11,928 nt of DNA, taken from the NCBI GenBank assembly GCA_947505055.1, contig CANNLO010000126.1:1-11928 (forward strand), read 5' to 3'. This DNA is from Methylococcaceae bacterium (lineage in GTDB: Bacteria; Pseudomonadota; Gammaproteobacteria; Methylococcales; Methylomonadaceae). How positions within the stretch are numbered: the stretch's first letter is position 1; each line of letters begins with the position of its first letter. The notes below the pieces were generated by a model, which made no database searches, was not told where the DNA came from, and was given only the letters and a program-made list of their open reading frames with translations. The position numbers and the translations under genes were made by a program. Below are positions 10,278-11,928 of the stretch, in pieces.

Positions 10278-10708
10278 TATAAACCCTCCACATTCAGGCC
10301 CATGCTGTAAGCACTACCTGCAATTGTTTTTACAGCACCTTCCAGATTTGCTGCATTTAAATCTGCCATTTTTGTCTTAGCAATTTCTTCCAATTGTTCG
10401 CGGGTAACAGTACCCACTTTCTTAGTATTTGGGTTGCTACTTCCACTTTTAAGGCCCAATGCTTTCTTCAAAAGAATTGATGCAGGAGGTGTTTTGGTAA
10501 TAAAAGTAAAGCTGCGATCACTATAAACAGTGATGACCACAGGTAAGGGCATACCTTTTTCTGTGTCTTGAGTTTTAGCGTTAAATGCTTTGCAAAACTC
10601 CATGATATTAACACCGCGCTGACCCAATGCTGGACCTACAGGTGGACTTGGATTTGCTTCTTGCGCTTTTACCTGCAATTTAATATAAGCGGTTATTTTT
10701 TTAGCCAT
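10277..10708 (-). CDS. rplK: 50S ribosomal protein L11
   Basis: L11 binds the GTPase-associated centre of 23S rRNA (helices 43-44), takes part in factor-dependent GTP hydrolysis and is needed for RelA activation; it is the thiostrepton-site protein. It has 143 residues. The N-terminal domain shows the [20 protein letters not shown] stretch (about 19-38), and the C-terminal RNA-binding domain includes [13 protein letters not shown] and [12 protein letters not shown]. The family start is the second of two adjacent ATGs (10708), giving [16 protein letters not shown] at 10715-10718 is six bases from it but only three from the first ATG. It follows a terminator and short leader, so it heads the rplKAJL-rpoBC transcription unit, though I see no convincing promoter. 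Confidence 0.97.
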   Translation of the reverse strand: MAKKITAYIKLQVKAQEANPSPPVGPALGQRGVNIMEFCKAFNAKTQDTEKGMPLPVVITVYSDRSFTFITKTPPASILLKKALGLKSGSSNPNTKKVGTVTREQLEEIAKTKMADLNAANLEGAVKTIAGSAYSMGLNVEGL

Positions 10709-10725
10709 CATTTACTCCAATATTT

Positions 10726-10750
10726 GGGTGCATACGCTTTTCAGCTCCCC
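10726..10750 (-). promoter_or_regulatory. Candidate L1-binding autoregulatory site in the rplK leader
   Basis: The transcript folds as GGG(10750-10748), unpaired GA, GCT, a GAAA tetraloop, AGC, a 7-base unpaired GTATGCA, then CCC (10728-10726). Two short helices flanking an asymmetric internal loop resemble the L1 site in 23S rRNA and its mRNA mimics, and E. coli L1 represses from the rplK leader. The helices are only three pairs each, so this is an inference from position and general shape, not a firm call. Confidence 0.4.
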
Positions 10751-10757
10751 TAGAAAC

Positions 10758-10792
10758 AAAAAATCACTGCCTAATCCAGACAGTGATTCTTT
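10758..10792 (-). terminator. Intrinsic terminator after nusG
   Basis: On the transcript AATCACTG pairs perfectly with CAGTGATT around an 11-base loop. The stem extends through one G-U and three A-U pairs into a run of six Ts (10758-10763). It starts 25 bases after the nusG stop and ends the tRNA-Trp-secE-nusG unit fully or partly. An A-rich side on the other strand gives it some bidirectional character, but no plus-strand gene needs it. Confidence 0.8.
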
Positions 10793-10817
10793 CAAATTAC
10801 TTAACAATCAAGTTCAA

Positions 10818-11351
10818 TTAGCTTTTCTCTACCTGCCCAAAACCAAGTTCAACTGACGTTGACCGTCCGAAGATGAGCACTGAAATTTTCATTTTACTTT
10901 TTTCGTAGTTAACTTCTTCGACTACACCATTAAAATCCTTAAATGGTCCATCAATAACTCTAATCACTTCGCCGGCCTCAAACATGGTCTTAGGCCGAGG
11001 TTTATTTACTCCGTCTTCTACTCTATTCAGTATGGACATTGCTTCTTTTTCTGATATTGGCGCAGGTCGATCGGAAGTCCCGCCAATAAAACCCAATACC
11101 CTAGGCACATCTTTTACCAAATGCCAGGTTTCATCTGTCAACTCCATCTGTACCAAGACATATCCGGGAAAGAATTTTCTTTCACTTTTTCGCTGCTGTC
11201 CCATACGCATTTCTACAACTTCTTCAGTAGGCACCAAAATCTTTCCAAAATAATCTTCGAGACCTTCTCTTTTAACTCTCTCTTCTAATGCCAACTTAAC
11301 TTTATTCTCAAAATTTGAGTAGGCGTGTACAACATACCAGCGCAGAGCCAT
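10818..11351 (-). CDS. nusG: Transcription termination/antitermination factor NusG
   Basis: NusG rides on elongating RNA polymerase, suppresses pausing, assists Rho termination and links polymerase to ribosomes via S10. It has 177 residues (E. coli 181). The N-terminal NGN domain (about 4-115) opens [14 protein letters not shown] and contains [12 protein letters not shown]. The C-terminal KOW domain (about 124-177) contains [20 protein letters not shown] and ends [18 protein letters not shown], with the phenylalanine of the IFGR segment that contacts S10 and Rho. The ATG at 11351 is served by GGAGG at 11360-11364, which lies across the secE stop; the gap to secE is 4 nt, so coupling is likely. 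Confidence 0.98.
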   Translation of the reverse strand: MALRWYVVHAYSNFENKVKLALEERVKREGLEDYFGKILVPTEEVVEMRMGQQRKSERKFFPGYVLVQMELTDETWHLVKDVPRVLGFIGGTSDRPAPISEKEAMSILNRVEDGVNKPRPKTMFEAGEVIRVIDGPFKDFNGVVEEVNYEKSKMKISVLIFGRSTSVELGFGQVEKS

Positions 11352-11355
11352 TCCT

Positions 11356-11733
11356 TTACCCTCCTTGACCAGTTAAATAACGCACACCCCAAAACAAAAA
11401 CATATCAAGCAACCACAAAACAAAACCAACAATTAGAACCATTGCGAAAACCAGTAATGTTGTGCGAAATGTTTCTTCTCTCGTTGGCCAAACAACCTTC
11501 CTAACTTCAAGCTTGGATTCCAAAATAAAATACCAAACATTCCGCCCAATTTCTGTCGTTAGCATCATCCCACCAACTACCAGGATAACGACTATTAACC
11601 CGATAACCCGATATAAAAGCGGCATTTCAGAGAAATAATAAAAAGCAGCTACACCAGCAACCACTAAGATGACGGAAAATACTTGCTTGACAACATCAAA
11701 AACTGATGCCGATGCTTCTACCTGAGTATTCAT
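11356..11733 (-). CDS. secE: Preprotein translocase subunit SecE
   Basis: Inner-membrane subunit that clamps and stabilises SecY in the SecYEG export channel. It has 125 residues (E. coli 127), the three-helix proteobacterial form. Membrane segments are at about 16-34, 39-58 and 92-117. Between the second and third lies the essential amphipathic hinge with the conserved [18 protein letters not shown] (76-93). The N-terminus is short and cytoplasmic. The ATG at 11733 is the only sensible start, but the bases before it (CAAATACAA) show no clear Shine-Dalgarno sequence. It lies 46 nt after tRNA-Trp with no terminator between, so it is probably released from a tRNA-mRNA transcript by tRNA processing. 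Confidence 0.96.
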   Translation of the reverse strand: MNTQVEASASVFDVVKQVFSVILVVAGVAAFYYFSEMPLLYRVIGLIVVILVVGGMMLTTEIGRNVWYFILESKLEVRKVVWPTREETFRTTLLVFAMVLIVGFVLWLLDMFLFWGVRYLTGQGG

Positions 11734-11779
11734 TTGTATTTGACTATGAAAATAGATTTGATATCTTTTAAAATCTGAA

Positions 11780-11855
11780 TGGCAGGCCAGGAGGGTCTCG
11801 AACCCCCAACCCGCGGTTTTGGAGACCGCTATTCTACCAATTGAACTACTGACCT
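11780..11855 (-). tRNA. tRNA-Trp (anticodon CCA)
   Basis: A complete 76-nt cloverleaf: acceptor AGGTCAG with CTGGCCT (one T-G pair), D-arm GTTC/GAAT, anticodon stem GCGGT/ACCGC around the loop CTCCAAA, T-arm GGGGG/CCCTC with TTCGAGA, discriminator G and an encoded CCA end. The anticodon CCA reads UGG. It is close in sequence to E. coli tRNA-Trp. It is the first gene of the secE-nusG unit here, an arrangement seen in many non-enteric bacteria. Confidence 0.98.
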
Positions 11856-11879
11856 ATTCAGACAAACCTTACATAAACC

Positions 11880-11911
11880 ATTATAATATATTAAATAACC
11901 TTGTTATTCAA
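11880..11911 (-). promoter_or_regulatory. Probable sigma-70 promoter of tRNA-Trp-secE-nusG
   Basis: On the minus strand TTGAAT (11906-11911) is followed after 17 bases by TATTAT (11883-11888), which overlaps a perfect TATAAT (11880-11885; 20-base spacing from the same -35). Transcription would begin about 15-20 bases before the tRNA, as expected. The surrounding DNA is AT-rich, so chance matches are possible. Confidence 0.55.
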
Positions 11912-11928
11912 TTATTGATGCAACAACA

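Noticed and set aside
1..11928. Search for mobile elements, CRISPR arrays, phage genes or a novel defence or metabolic system
   Set aside because: Every long stretch is accounted for by the nine housekeeping genes and their short leaders; no transposase, direct-repeat array or unfamiliar gene is visible.

Overview
This window holds a highly conserved bacterial housekeeping cluster, read entirely from the minus strand. In transcription order (high to low coordinates) it contains tRNA-Trp, secE, nusG, rplK (L11), rplA (L1), rplJ (L10), rplL (L7/L12), rpoB (beta) and rpoC (beta'). rpoC runs off the left edge, lacking about its last 30-35 codons. The plus strand has no gene I can support; its open frames mirror the conserved minus-strand genes.

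The organism looks like a non-enteric gammaproteobacterium. RpoC keeps E. coli numbering almost exactly: zinc cysteines 70/72/85/88, catalytic Asp 460/462/464, second zinc site 814/888/895/898 and trigger loop 932-936. L10, L11, L1, NusG and SecE are also gammaproteobacterial in type. RpoB is 1364 residues, with a Pseudomonas-like rather than enteric segment near residues 990-1030. Base composition is moderately AT-rich by eye (not counted). A relation to methylotrophic or methanotrophic gammaproteobacteria is only a guess.

Layout: 11856-11928 is upstream DNA with a plausible sigma-70 promoter. Next come tRNA-Trp (11780-11855) and, after 46 nt, secE, which is separated from nusG by 4 nt. After nusG lies an intrinsic terminator (10758-10792), then a short leader that may be the L1 autoregulatory site, then rplK. 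rplK and rplA overlap by one base (TAATG). A 179-nt gap before rplJ carries a strong hairpin and a typical L10 leader. rplJ and rplL are 72 nt apart. The 138-nt rplL-rpoB gap carries an attenuator-like hairpin. The 117-nt rpoB-rpoC gap carries repeats that can form two mutually exclusive hairpins. No gene-free stretch exceeds 300 bases.

Together the genes make an export-channel subunit, a transcription elongation factor, the ribosomal L1 and GTPase-centre stalk proteins, and the two large RNA polymerase subunits. The inter-gene RNA structures probably set the ratio of ribosomal protein to polymerase. I found no new biological system, mobile element or CRISPR array. The items worth a second look are cis-acting RNA structures and non-ATG starts.
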